A DNA stretch of 64,000 bases from Chloroflexota bacterium (GTDB lineage Bacteria; Chloroflexota; Anaerolineae; J102), in NCBI GenBank assembly GCA_029782215.1, contig JAKOVD010000119.1, positions 32,473-96,472 of the forward strand, in the 5' to 3' direction. Positions within the stretch are counted from its first letter, which is position 1. Each line of letters opens with the position of its first letter. The notes under the pieces were generated by a model that was not told the origin of the DNA, did no database searches, and saw only the letters and a program-made list of their open reading frames with translations. The translations under genes and the position numbers were made by a program. This document shows positions 1-8,351 of the stretch, one piece after another.

Positions 1-33
1 CCATGTGATTGGGATCATACCACCAGCGAGCAT
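1..33 (-). CDS. possible start of a further gene in the membrane-protein operon (partial)
   Basis: On the minus strand an ATG at 31-33 directly follows the TAG stop of the upstream membrane protein (stop at 34-36). It opens a frame reading MLAGGMIPITW that runs off the window edge. The zero-base spacing matches the tight coupling of the genes before it. Eleven codons are too few to identify anything, and the second Met is an equally possible start. Confidence 0.3.
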   Translation of the reverse strand, partial: MLAGGMIPITW

Positions 34-726
34 CTACCCCAAGAGACCCATCCAGATCCGCCAAAGGTACTGGACGCGGTCGATGAGCAGGGTCAGGCGG
101 GCGCCGGCGGTGCTGGCCAGCAGGGCGCCAAAGGCCAGCATCACCGCCAGGTAGCCGAGCTTGCCCAGCCCGGCCAGGAGCTGCTCCGACCACAAATCGG
201 CGTCATCGGGATGGGGCTGCCGCCAGCGCTGCTGAAAGTACACCAGGACACTGACCGTAGTCAGAACGGCCAGCACCGTCGCCAGGAGATTGGCTGCCAC
301 CGCCGGCGCCGGCAGGTAGCGAAACTGCCCGGCGGCAAGGATCTGCGGAACCAGGGTGCCGCGCGCGGCCCCGGCCATGGCCAGCGCCGCCAACGCCCCG
401 GCCAAGAGCGCCGCCGGCAGCAGCCCGATCGCCGCCAAGCCCGGACGACGGGCGAAGCGCAACGCCAGCAAGCCGATCAACAGCAACACAAGCCACCTTC
501 CCGGCTCCCCCGTGGGGTCGTTGAGCAAAGGCAGCAGCAGGCCCGGCGCCAGCACCGACCGCAGGGCAACGGCGGCGATGTAGCCGGCGACCAGCCCCAA
601 CAGCAGGTGTTCGGCCAACCGGAAGGCGCCGTTCGTCTGCCACACGCGGCTGAAGATCGCCAACGTCAGGACGGTGGCGAGCAGGGTGCCCACATAAAGG
701 CCGGTGGTGGACAGGAGCTCGCTCAT
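34..726 (-). CDS. uncharacterised polytopic membrane protein
   Basis: A 230-residue, very hydrophobic protein with about six predicted membrane segments, for example around residues 8-28, 40-62, 78-100, 105-125, 145-165 and 190-210. I see no catalytic motif and do not recognise the family. Its ATG overlaps the stop of the zinc-ribbon gene upstream (ATGA), so it is almost certainly translationally coupled to it. Its role is probably tied to the same membrane complex as its two upstream neighbours, but that is inference from layout only. Confidence 0.75.
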   Translation of the reverse strand: MSELLSTTGLYVGTLLATVLTLAIFSRVWQTNGAFRLAEHLLLGLVAGYIAAVALRSVLAPGLLLPLLNDPTGEPGRWLVLLLIGLLALRFARRPGLAAIGLLPAALLAGALAALAMAGAARGTLVPQILAAGQFRYLPAPAVAANLLATVLAVLTTVSVLVYFQQRWRQPHPDDADLWSEQLLAGLGKLGYLAVMLAFGALLASTAGARLTLLIDRVQYLWRIWMGLLG

Positions 727-1886
727 GATGGCGCCCGGCGCAGTGAACGGGCCAAACCCAGGAGGACGATGATGCCGAAGAGAAGATGGACCAGACTCTG
801 GGGAAACTCCTGCGCCGTGGCCGGACCTGCCTGGCCGCGCAGGCCCTCATAGGCCAGGGCGTCGGGGTAGCCGGTCATCAGGGCGTTGACCTGGCCGCTC
901 TGCACGTAGGGTTCCAGCACAGGGCCCACGGCGCCCGAAGCGGCCACCAACAGGGGCGCCTGCCAGCGTGTGGCGATCTGCTCGATCCATTCCCGGCTGG
1001 CGCCGGTCTCGGCGGTGAACTCGACGACCAGGTCAAAGGACTCGACGCTGGCGTCGGGCGCCATCTCCAGGCGGCTCAGGTTGGCCGCGCTCAGGCTGGC
1101 AGTTCCGGCCGGCGAGAGCGCCAGGGCCTGGAGCGCCGCCGCCTCGCCGGGGATGAAACCGAAGTTGGTGGGCCGCGGCGTCGTGATCCCCTGGCCGGTG
1201 GGCCCCTGCCAGGCCGCGGTGTAGGCGGCGGCGTCCGCGGCCATGACCGGACCGAGGGGGCGCAGGCTCATCTGGGCCAGGCGCACGCGCTTGTCCTGCA
1301 GATGGCTCAGGAGCGCCTGGGCAAGCAGCTGCATCTCACCCTGGGTCGTGGGTTCATAGTCCCAGGCAACGAGAACACGCGCCCCAGGCGGCAGCGCCTC
1401 GATCAGAGCATAGGCCGCCTCGACGCCGGGACGCCGGGGGCCGGGAGCCTGTTGGGCGGGCGGAAAGGCAAAGCCGGCCAGGATGGCGATGAGAAAGGCC
1501 AACCCAATCCAGATGGGTCGTGCGGGCGGCTGCTGGACACGCGGGCTGGCTTCCACCGGCGCTGCTGGCGGCCGCCCCGCCGTCACTGCCACAGCCGCCG
1601 GCAGGGCGCGCTGGACGATGTCTTCCACCCGCTGCCGGTCAGCCTCCGTGCCGGGCGCCAGGCGGCCCGTGCTGATGATCGGCTCCGGCGGGATCAGCCC
1701 CTGGATCTGGGCCAGCAGGCGCGGGGGCGGCAGAGACTCCACACCCGGCGGGACTTCCTCCGGCGCTTCCGCTTCCGCAGCGTCAGCGGCTTCCGCCAGG
1801 GACGCGCCGCCAAGCCCGGCGCCGCAGGCGGTGCAGACTCCGGCCTCGTCGTCGTTGTGGGCGCCGCAGTTCGGGCAAACGATCAT
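723..1886 (-). CDS. zinc-ribbon membrane protein of unknown function
   Basis: The ORF track extends to 2186, but the first 100 codons lie inside the neighbour in another frame and look like shadow sequence. The ATG at 1886 overlaps the upstream stop as ATGA and starts directly with a zinc ribbon (CPNCGAHNDDEAGVCTACG). That gives 387 residues. After the ribbon comes an acidic Pro-rich linker, a membrane segment near residues 135-155 (PIWIGLAFLIAILAGF), an extracytoplasmic domain of about 200 residues, and a C-terminal membrane segment (HLLFGIIVLLGLARSLRR). The soluble domain has alternating hydrophobic strands and helices, but I could not assign it. It sits between two small polytopic proteins with overlapping stop/start codons at both ends, suggesting a stoichiometric membrane assembly. 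Confidence 0.75.
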   Translation of the reverse strand: MIVCPNCGAHNDDEAGVCTACGAGLGGASLAEAADAAEAEAPEEVPPGVESLPPPRLLAQIQGLIPPEPIISTGRLAPGTEADRQRVEDIVQRALPAAVAVTAGRPPAAPVEASPRVQQPPARPIWIGLAFLIAILAGFAFPPAQQAPGPRRPGVEAAYALIEALPPGARVLVAWDYEPTTQGEMQLLAQALLSHLQDKRVRLAQMSLRPLGPVMAADAAAYTAAWQGPTGQGITTPRPTNFGFIPGEAAALQALALSPAGTASLSAANLSRLEMAPDASVESFDLVVEFTAETGASREWIEQIATRWQAPLLVAASGAVGPVLEPYVQSGQVNALMTGYPDALAYEGLRGQAGPATAQEFPQSLVHLLFGIIVLLGLARSLRRAPS

Positions 1887-2491
1887 CGCTCGCCCCTCAG
1901 ACGCAGCCGCGACAGCGCCGCCAGAATAACGCCCAAGGCCAGGCCGATGAGCACCCCTCGCCAGGCCGCCGCCGCCGGTCCCACCAGCAGGTTGTGGCGG
2001 ATGCCGGCCAGGTAGGGCGCCAGGGCGGGCGTCTGGCCGAACAGGACCAACAGCAGCCCCACGGCAAAGACCAGCATGCCCAGGTCGCGCAGGCGGAGTC
2101 GCTGGTACAGAGCGAAGGCCAGGAAGATGGGCAGCAGCGCAAAAAGGGCGGCCAGGCCGGGAATAAGAAGCCAGTCCAGCACCCATCGCCCCCAGCCGGC
2201 ATCGTAGCCCTGGGGAAGCAGCCCGCCGGCAAAGGCGAGCAGGAAACCCACCACCACGGCAACGCTGGCCCGGCCATGCCGCAGCCGCCGCAGATGCCGG
2301 GCCAGCAGGTTCAGGCTCCCGAACAGCAGGGCCGCCGCGGTCAGGAGTACGACCGCCTGCAGCACCGGCTGCGCCAGGCTGCTGAGGGGCGGCACCGGCG
2401 CAAAGTAGTTCAGGAACACGATCGCGCCCGCGATCACGCCCAGGGCGAGGGCAAGGACGCGTAGCACGGTGGCGGTGGGCGAGGAGGACAT
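1883..2491 (-). CDS. uncharacterised membrane protein
   Basis: A 202-residue protein with about five to six membrane segments: an N-terminal one near residues 10-30, others near 40-60, 78-95, 108-125 and 135-152, and a last near 175-195. There are no recognisable motifs. It starts 2 nt after the stop of the MTAP-like phosphorylase and its own stop overlaps the start of the zinc-ribbon gene. The whole block 3315 to 34 therefore reads as one minus-strand operon. A link between a nucleoside phosphorylase and three membrane proteins is not one I know. Confidence 0.7.
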   Translation of the reverse strand: MSSSPTATVLRVLALALGVIAGAIVFLNYFAPVPPLSSLAQPVLQAVVLLTAAALLFGSLNLLARHLRRLRHGRASVAVVVGFLLAFAGGLLPQGYDAGWGRWVLDWLLIPGLAALFALLPIFLAFALYQRLRLRDLGMLVFAVGLLLVLFGQTPALAPYLAGIRHNLLVGPAAAAWRGVLIGLALGVILAALSRLRLRGER

Positions 2492-2493
2492 CG

Positions 2494-3315
2494 TCAGGAA
2501 CGCGCCTCCGCGGCGCTGCTGCCAGCCATCCAGTGCCGGGCGGCCGCGATCAGGATGGGCAAACAGGTCATCGCCACCTCAGGGCCAAACTGGCGTCGAG
2601 GCGGCCGGCCTGCGGCGCGCCCGGTGGCATAGTTGGTGAGATAACAGAGGCTGGCGTAAGCCAGACCAGCCTCCTGGGCCAGGAACACCTCCGGCGAGAG
2701 GGTCATGCCGACCAGGTCGGCCCCGGCCGCGGCGTAGAGGGCGATCTCCGCCGCCGTCTCCAGACGCGGTCCTTCCGTACACACGTAGACGCCCCTGGCG
2801 TGCCAGCGCAGGTCGGGCGGAGCCGCACCAGCCAGGGCAGCGCTGATCGCAGCCCGGGCGCCTGGGTGAAATGCCGGGCCTGTAGCGGCTGCCATGCCCT
2901 CAAGGCTAAAGGTCGCCACGCGGGTGCGGGTGAAATCGAGAAAGTCGTGCGGCGCCACCAGGTCGCCCACCTCGAGCTGCGGCGTAATGGCGCCGGTCCC
3001 GTTCCAGGAAAAGACCACCTCGGCGCCCAAGGCGGTCGCCGCCCAAATCAGGGCCCGGTGATTGAGGAACCCCGCCGACCGCTGCAGACGCTCGTGGCCA
3101 TGCCGCGAGCAGAAGGCGATCGGTGCGCCGGTCCGATCGGGATCGAGAAGGACGATCGGCGGGGAAATGCCGTAGGGGGTGTCAATGGCGGCCGGCGCCC
3201 CAAGGGGGCCAAAGGGCGCCAAATCGAGGCCGTAGGCGGCGGTGCCGCCTACGATCAGGACGAGCGCACGGCGTTCAGAGATATCCTGGTTAGAGAACAC
3301 GACGCTGGCCGACAT
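2494..3315 (-). CDS. MTAP/PNP-family nucleoside phosphorylase, predicted 6-oxopurine type
   Basis: This 273-residue protein belongs to the methylthioadenosine/purine nucleoside phosphorylase superfamily. Visible motifs are GGT (residues 23-25, phosphate loop), SRHGHE (70-75), WNGTGAI (104-110), GDLVAPHDFLDF (117-128) and CTEGPRLETAAE (179-190). The base-recognition stretch reads TNYA (227-230). Classical MTAP has Asp-x-Asp here (TDYD); Asn with Ala is the pattern I recall for methylthioinosine phosphorylases and Asn is typical of 6-oxopurine PNPs. So inosine-type substrates (methylthioinosine, 5'-deoxyinosine, or even futalosine) are more likely than adenine nucleosides. Futalosine menaquinone genes lie a few kb away and no mqnB is seen in the window. 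It is the first gene of an operon with three unknown membrane proteins. Confidence 0.8.
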   Translation of the reverse strand: MSASVVFSNQDISERRALVLIVGGTAAYGLDLAPFGPLGAPAAIDTPYGISPPIVLLDPDRTGAPIAFCSRHGHERLQRSAGFLNHRALIWAATALGAEVVFSWNGTGAITPQLEVGDLVAPHDFLDFTRTRVATFSLEGMAAATGPAFHPGARAAISAALAGAAPPDLRWHARGVYVCTEGPRLETAAEIALYAAAGADLVGMTLSPEVFLAQEAGLAYASLCYLTNYATGRAAGRPPRRQFGPEVAMTCLPILIAAARHWMAGSSAAEARS

Positions 3316-3618
3316 GCCGCCTATTCTATCAGTCTCCTGACCAGGAACGCGAGCGCCCGCAGGGCTGGAGGCGATTCATCTTTGCGCGCGCCTCGGAGAC
3401 AGCACCACCCCCAGACGCGCCTGTGCCGGCGAACAAGCGGCGCACGGGTGGCGTGCAAGTTGTCCAGATTTTTCTTTGCAATACCTGGACAATTGGAATT
3501 TCTATTACAGCTATTTGGACTCGATACAGATTAAATGCTTAGCGAAGTGCAATAAATGCCAGACATCTGGCAGGTATTCTCATCACCCGAAATACCCATA
3601 CAATTCCAAGGAACTTCA
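3316..3618. promoter_or_regulatory. divergent intergenic region with two inverted repeats
   Basis: A 303-nt gap between the divergent phosphorylase operon (minus) and ABC exporter operon (plus). The half nearest the exporter (about 3460-3618) is clearly AT-richer than its surroundings, as expected for a promoter region. It holds TTGTCCAG (3460-3467) with its inverse CTGGACAA (3485-3492), and TGCCAGA/TCTGGCA arms at 3557-3572. I could not settle on one convincing -35/-10 pair. The exporter start at 3619 is preceded by an AAGGAA ribosome site. The stretch 3316-3458 shows nothing clear. Confidence 0.45.
3460..3492. promoter_or_regulatory. inverted repeat TTGTCCAG-N17-CTGGACAA
   Basis: Perfect 8-bp arms separated by 17 nt lie in the AT-rich part of the divergent intergenic region, about 130-160 nt upstream of the exporter start. 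The centre-to-centre distance of about 25 nt could suit a dimeric regulator. It is not followed by a T-run, so a terminator is unlikely. No regulator gene is adjacent. Confidence 0.35.
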
Positions 3619-4932
3619 ATGCGCAAGCGAAACATCCTCATCATCGCCGTGATTGCGATCGTCATCCTCTTGGCGGGCGGATTCGCCTTCTCCCGGATGG
3701 GCCGCAGCCAGGCTGCCGCCGCCACGCCGGCGCCAGAAACGGCCGCAGCCGCTGAGGCCCCCGCGGCCGAGCCCGGCGTCGTGAACGCCGATGCCAAGGT
3801 CGTGCCGGTGCAGAGCGCTGAGCTCAGCCTGGCGGCCAACGGCATCGTGGCCGAGGTCCTGGTGGCGGAAGGCGATCGCGTCGAAGCGGGCCAGCCGCTG
3901 CTGCGCCTGGATTCGGCCCGGCAGAAAGCGTCGCTTGCGCAGGCCCAGGCCCAGTTGCAGCGAGCCGAGGCGCAGTTGGCGCAGGCCAAATCCGGCGCCC
4001 GCGAGGAAGAGATCGCTGCCGCCCGCGCCGCCCTGGATGCCGCCCAGGCCCGCCTCGACCGCATCCAGCAGGGCGGCACGACCGCCGCCGCCCAGGCCAG
4101 CCTGGCCGAGGCCGAGGCCGGTCTGCAGAAACTGAAGGAAGGCGCCAGCAGCGATCAGCTCATCGCCGCCGAAACCGACGTCGCCAATGCCGAGGCGCGG
4201 CTGCGCCAGGCCCAGGCTGCCTATGACAAGGTGAGCGGCCTGGCCGATATTGCAGCCCGGCCCGAATCGGCCCAGCTCGAACAGGCAACCAATACCCTGG
4301 GCGCCGCTCAGGCCCGCTTGGCCGATCTCAAACGGGGCGCCAGCGCTGCCGACCTGGCCGCTGCCGCCGCCCGCGTCCGCCGCGCCCAGGCCGACGTTCA
4401 GGGGCTCCAGTCCACGCAGCCGGCCGACGTCGCCGCCGCCCAGGCAGACGTACGCCAGTTGAAGGCCCAGCTTGATCTCCTGGCTGCGGGCTCACGCCCG
4501 GAACAGATCCAGGCGCTGGAGGCGGATGTGGCCGCGGCGCAGGCAGCCGTGGCACAGGCTGAAGCTGCTCTTTCCGAAATCGAGCTCAAGGCGCCCTTCG
4601 CCGGGGCCATCGCCACGCTCAATGCCAAGGTGGGCGAACAGGTCACGACCAGCAAGCCGGTTGTGACCCTCGCCGACCTGGGCCGCTGGCAGATCGAGAC
4701 CGATGATCTCACCGAGCTTGAGGCGGTCAAGGTCATGCCCGGCGAAAAAGTTACCCTGACCTACGATGCTTTGCCCGACCTCAGGCAGTCCGGCACCGTC
4801 AAACTGATCCGCGCCATTGGCACGGACAACCGCGGCGACATCGTCTACACCGTGGTCGTCACGCCCGATGAACAGGATGGACGGCTGCTCTGGAACATGA
4901 CCGCCGTGGTGACCTTCCCGCAGGAGTCCTGA
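3619..4932 (+). CDS. HlyD-family membrane fusion / adaptor protein of an ABC exporter
   Basis: The ORF opens at 3556, but the second Met at 3619 has a ribosome site (AAGGAAC) 5-6 nt upstream and leads directly into MRKRNILIIAVIAIVILL, so I use it; 437 residues. Residues 5-24 form a membrane anchor. A lipoyl half-motif (GIVAEVLVAEGDRVEAGQP) is followed by a very long Ala/Gln/Glu-rich coiled-coil hairpin (about residues 95-320), the second lipoyl half (LKAPFAGAIATLNAKVGEQV), and a beta-barrel domain. Together with the permease and ATPase that follow 4 and 25 nt apart, it forms a DevBCA/MacAB-like exporter. Substrate unknown. In Chloroflexota, often regarded as single-membrane, the adaptor may act without an outer-membrane channel. 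Confidence 0.88.
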   Translation: MRKRNILIIAVIAIVILLAGGFAFSRMGRSQAAAATPAPETAAAAEAPAAEPGVVNADAKVVPVQSAELSLAANGIVAEVLVAEGDRVEAGQPLLRLDSARQKASLAQAQAQLQRAEAQLAQAKSGAREEEIAAARAALDAAQARLDRIQQGGTTAAAQASLAEAEAGLQKLKEGASSDQLIAAETDVANAEARLRQAQAAYDKVSGLADIAARPESAQLEQATNTLGAAQARLADLKRGASAADLAAAAARVRRAQADVQGLQSTQPADVAAAQADVRQLKAQLDLLAAGSRPEQIQALEADVAAAQAAVAQAEAALSEIELKAPFAGAIATLNAKVGEQVTTSKPVVTLADLGRWQIETDDLTELEAVKVMPGEKVTLTYDALPDLRQSGTVKLIRAIGTDNRGDIVYTVVVTPDEQDGRLLWNMTAVVTFPQES

Positions 4933-4936
4933 CTCC

Positions 4937-6091
4937 ATGTCCTTCTACCTTGCTTTTAAAGAACTCTGGCACAACCGCGGCCGGTTCCTGCTCGTCGCCA
5001 TGGTGGTGGCGCTCATCACCACCCTGGTCCTGTTCATCGCCGCCCTGGCGCAGGGTCTGGGCGACGGCTATCGCGAGTATATCGGGAGGCTGAACGGCGA
5101 GCTCCTCGTCTACCAGGCGAACACCAATCTCTCCACCTCCGCCAGTCGCCTGGGCCGGTCCCTGCTGGCCAACGTCCGGCGGGTGGACGGCGTGGAGGAG
5201 GCAGGACAGGTCAGCTTCACCTCCGCCACCCTGGTCTTTCCCGATGACCGCAAACCACTCGACATCGGCCTCATCGGCGTCGAGCCCGGCATGCCGGGAG
5301 AGCCGCCCGCCCTCCAGGGCGTCAATCTCAGCCGCAATCGCAGCAATGAAGCCGTGCTCGACCGCAACACAGCCCTGCGCGGCAATATTAAGGTTGGCGA
5401 CACCATCACCGTCAAGTCGATCCAGGGCACTGAAGAGAAGTTCTACCCGATCACCGTCGTCGGCATCAGCGACAAGCGCCAGAATTTCCTGCAGCCTTCG
5501 GTCTTCGTCCCTTACCTGACCTGGGACAGGATCCGGCCGAAAGGCTCCAGCGAGCCGACCAACGGCGAGTTCATCTCGAACATCATCGTCGCCAAGCTCA
5601 AAGACCCCGCCGACTGGCAAAACATGGCCAAGCGCATCGAGCGAGAGGTCAACAACACCCAGGTGGTGGACCGGGTGACCGCCTATACGGCGTCGCCAGG
5701 CTACTCCGCCCAGCAGAGCACGCTCAACACCCAGCGCTATTTCACCCTGCTCATCGGCATTCTCGTGCTCGGCGGCTTCTTCCAGATCCAAACCCTGCAG
5801 AAAGTCGCCCAGATCGGCATGCTGCGGGCGATCGGCACCTCCCGCTTCACCGTGGGCGCTGCCTCCATGATCCAGATCGTCACCGTCAACGCCGTCGGCG
5901 TCCTGATCGGCACGACGGGAGCCGTCCTGCTCTCGCTGGGCTTTCCGCCAGCCGTCCCCATCACCTTCACGCCAGCGGCGGTTGCCTCAGCCGTGGTGTC
6001 CCTGTTGATCATCGGCCCCCTGGGGGGGCTGGTGTCGGTCTGGGTCCTGTCACGGGTCGAGCCCCTGCGGGCGCTCGGCCTGGCGCAGTAG
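4937..6091 (+). CDS. ABC exporter permease, FtsX/DevC/MacB type
   Basis: A 384-residue FtsX-type permease. It has one N-terminal membrane segment (residues 17-40, FLLVAMVVALITTLVLF), an extracytoplasmic MacB-like domain (about 45-255) and three C-terminal membrane segments, with the family-typical stretch KVAQIGMLRAIGTSRF before the penultimate one. It begins 4 nt after the adaptor stop and ends 21 nt before the ATPase start, so the three are one transcript. The nearest functional model is DevC/MacB. Cargo cannot be read from the sequence. Confidence 0.88.
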   Translation: MSFYLAFKELWHNRGRFLLVAMVVALITTLVLFIAALAQGLGDGYREYIGRLNGELLVYQANTNLSTSASRLGRSLLANVRRVDGVEEAGQVSFTSATLVFPDDRKPLDIGLIGVEPGMPGEPPALQGVNLSRNRSNEAVLDRNTALRGNIKVGDTITVKSIQGTEEKFYPITVVGISDKRQNFLQPSVFVPYLTWDRIRPKGSSEPTNGEFISNIIVAKLKDPADWQNMAKRIEREVNNTQVVDRVTAYTASPGYSAQQSTLNTQRYFTLLIGILVLGGFFQIQTLQKVAQIGMLRAIGTSRFTVGAASMIQIVTVNAVGVLIGTTGAVLLSLGFPPAVPITFTPAAVASAVVSLLIIGPLGGLVSVWVLSRVEPLRALGLAQ

Positions 6092-6112
6092 CCCGGCGGA
6101 GGTCAAAACATC

Positions 6113-6841
<729 letters not shown>

Positions 6842-6891
6842 GCCGCCGTCCCGCCCCGGCCTTTCTCTATGTTGTTTAGGAGGACAGGACC

Positions 6892-7287
6892 GTGCTGGAC
6901 GAATTCAGGAAGTTCATCATGCGCGGCAACGTCATTGACCTGGCGGTGGCCGTGGTCATGGGCGCGGCCTTTGGCGCCATTATCACCTCGCTCGTCAACG
7001 ACATCATTATGCCGCTCGTCGGCGTCCTCATGGGCGGCGTCGACTTCAGCGGACTATCGGTCACGGTCGGGAACGCCACCATTGCCTACGGCGCCTTCAT
7101 CCAGGCCCTGATCAACTTCCTGATCATCGCCACAGCCCTGTTCGTGGTCGTCAAGGCCATGAACACGGCCACCGCCGCCATGAGCAAGAAGGCAGAAACG
7201 GCCGCCCCGCCCCCATCGCCGTCCGCCGAGGCAGCGCTGCTGGCTGAGATACGCGATCTGCTGAAGGAAGGACGGGGAACCCTGTAG
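6892..7287 (+). CDS. mscL: large-conductance mechanosensitive channel MscL
   Basis: A 131-residue MscL. The start is GTG at 6892, preceded by a good AGGAGG site. The N-terminus ([20 protein letters not shown]) is the conserved amphipathic S1 helix and pore-lining TM1, followed by the second membrane segment ([19 protein letters not shown]) and a charged C-terminal helix ([12 protein letters not shown]). It acts as a homopentameric emergency valve in the cytoplasmic membrane during osmotic downshock. It lies 50 nt after the exporter ATPase and may be co-transcribed with it. Confidence 0.95.
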   Translation: MLDEFRKFIMRGNVIDLAVAVVMGAAFGAIITSLVNDIIMPLVGVLMGGVDFSGLSVTVGNATIAYGAFIQALINFLIIATALFVVVKAMNTATAAMSKKAETAAPPPSPSAEAALLAEIRDLLKEGRGTL

Positions 7288-7323
7288 ACCGGGAGAACCC
7301 GCTTTTACTCGCGCCCCGGTCTA
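7285..7323. terminator. hairpin between convergent mscL and mtnA-like genes
   Basis: Arms TAGACCGGG (7285-7293) and CCCGGTCTA (7315-7323) are perfect inverse copies. The left arm begins within the mscL stop codon (TAG) and the right arm falls inside the 3' end of the mtnA-like gene on the other strand. The 21-nt loop is long and there is no clean T-run, so it may be a weak bidirectional terminator. Confidence 0.35.
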
Positions 7324-8345
7324 TCACCCTCCCAATACGTCCCCACCCGGTGCGCCGGAAAGACGCCGCGGTCCGTGACGATGCCGCTGATCAGGTGAGG
7401 GGGGGTGATGTCAAAAGCCGGGTAGAGGGCATCGATACCCTCGACGGCGGTGCGCTGGCCAGCCAGGTATAGCACCTCGCGGCCGTTCCGCCACTCGATG
7501 GTGATGCCGCCGGCCGCGGGCGTCTGCGGGTCGGGCCCGTCATAGCCCAGCACGTAGAAGGGCAGGCGGTGGTAGTGGGCAGCCAGGGCGATCTGGAAGG
7601 TCCCTACTTTGTTCGTGATGTGCCCGTCCAGGGTAATGCGGTCGGCGGCGCAAATGAACTTATCGATCAGGCCCTGGCTCATCAGGTGGGCAGGCATGCC
7701 GTCGGTGACCAGGGTACAGGGAATGCCCATCTCGACGGCGCTCTGGCTGGTCAGACGGGCGCCCTGCAGGTAGGGCCGTGTCTCCGTGGGATAGAGGTGG
7801 ATGCGCTTGCCCTGGCTGCGGGCGATCCAGAGCATCCAGCACAGGGCGGCGCCGGCGAAGCAGTGGGTGAGCACACGGTCACCGTCAGCCAGCAAATCAG
7901 CGGCGTACTGGCCACAGGCGCGGCTGACCTGGTTGCCGCGCTCGATCTCGGCATTGACATAGGACAGGACGGCATTCCTGGCATCCTCCCCAGCGGCCAG
8001 GGCTGCCAGCGCCCGCTCCAGCGCCGCCGGGATGACGTGGTGCAGATCGTCGGCCGTGGGGCGCGTGGCCAGCAGGCGGTCGGCGGCGCGGCGGTAGGCC
8101 GTCGCCGTGGGCTCGCTCAGCACCATGCCCAGGCCGGCGGCGTAGGCCAGCGGCGGCCCGCCCTGCACGACCATGTCCTCGACGGCCTGCGCCACCTCCT
8201 CCACCGTGCGGCAGGCCACGTACTCGGTGGCAAACGGGTACTTCCGCCGGTCCAGCAGCACCACCGCCTGTTTCGCAGGGTCATAGCGGAGGGTATTGAA
8301 GCGGTCGGCAAGGACGGCGGGGCAGGGGGGAATGCTAGAAGGCAT
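7305..8345 (-). CDS. mtnA: methylthioribose-1-phosphate isomerase family protein (divergent MtnA)
   Basis: A 346-residue protein with the full MtnA/eIF2B-alpha-like layout: the family loop (here VQGGPPLAYAAGLG), the catalytic Cys162 in LTHCFAG, ETRPYLQGARLTSQSAVEMG, the catalytic Asp235 in AADRITLDG, and TNKVGTFQIALAAHYHRLPF. Canonical MtnA usually has GAPAIG, THCNAG, GADRIAANGD and a conserved STID segment. Several are altered here and STID is replaced by PDPQ. The catalytic Cys and Asp are kept, so it is probably an active isomerase, possibly acting on a related 5-deoxy-pentose 1-phosphate. It begins 6 nt after hypE and is the last gene of the mqnC-mqnP-mqnE-hypE operon. An MTAP-family phosphorylase at 2494-3315 could supply its substrate. 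Confidence 0.75.
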   Translation of the reverse strand: MPSSIPPCPAVLADRFNTLRYDPAKQAVVLLDRRKYPFATEYVACRTVEEVAQAVEDMVVQGGPPLAYAAGLGMVLSEPTATAYRRAADRLLATRPTADDLHHVIPAALERALAALAAGEDARNAVLSYVNAEIERGNQVSRACGQYAADLLADGDRVLTHCFAGAALCWMLWIARSQGKRIHLYPTETRPYLQGARLTSQSAVEMGIPCTLVTDGMPAHLMSQGLIDKFICAADRITLDGHITNKVGTFQIALAAHYHRLPFYVLGYDGPDPQTPAAGGITIEWRNGREVLYLAGQRTAVEGIDALYPAFDITPPHLISGIVTDRGVFPAHRVGTYWEGDRPGRE

Positions 8346-8351
8346 GTCTGT

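Noticed and set aside
1887-2186. First 100 codons of the ORF containing the zinc-ribbon protein
   Set aside because: They overlap the upstream membrane-protein gene in another frame and are Arg/Pro/Gly shadow sequence; the ATGA overlap at 1883-1886 marks the true start.
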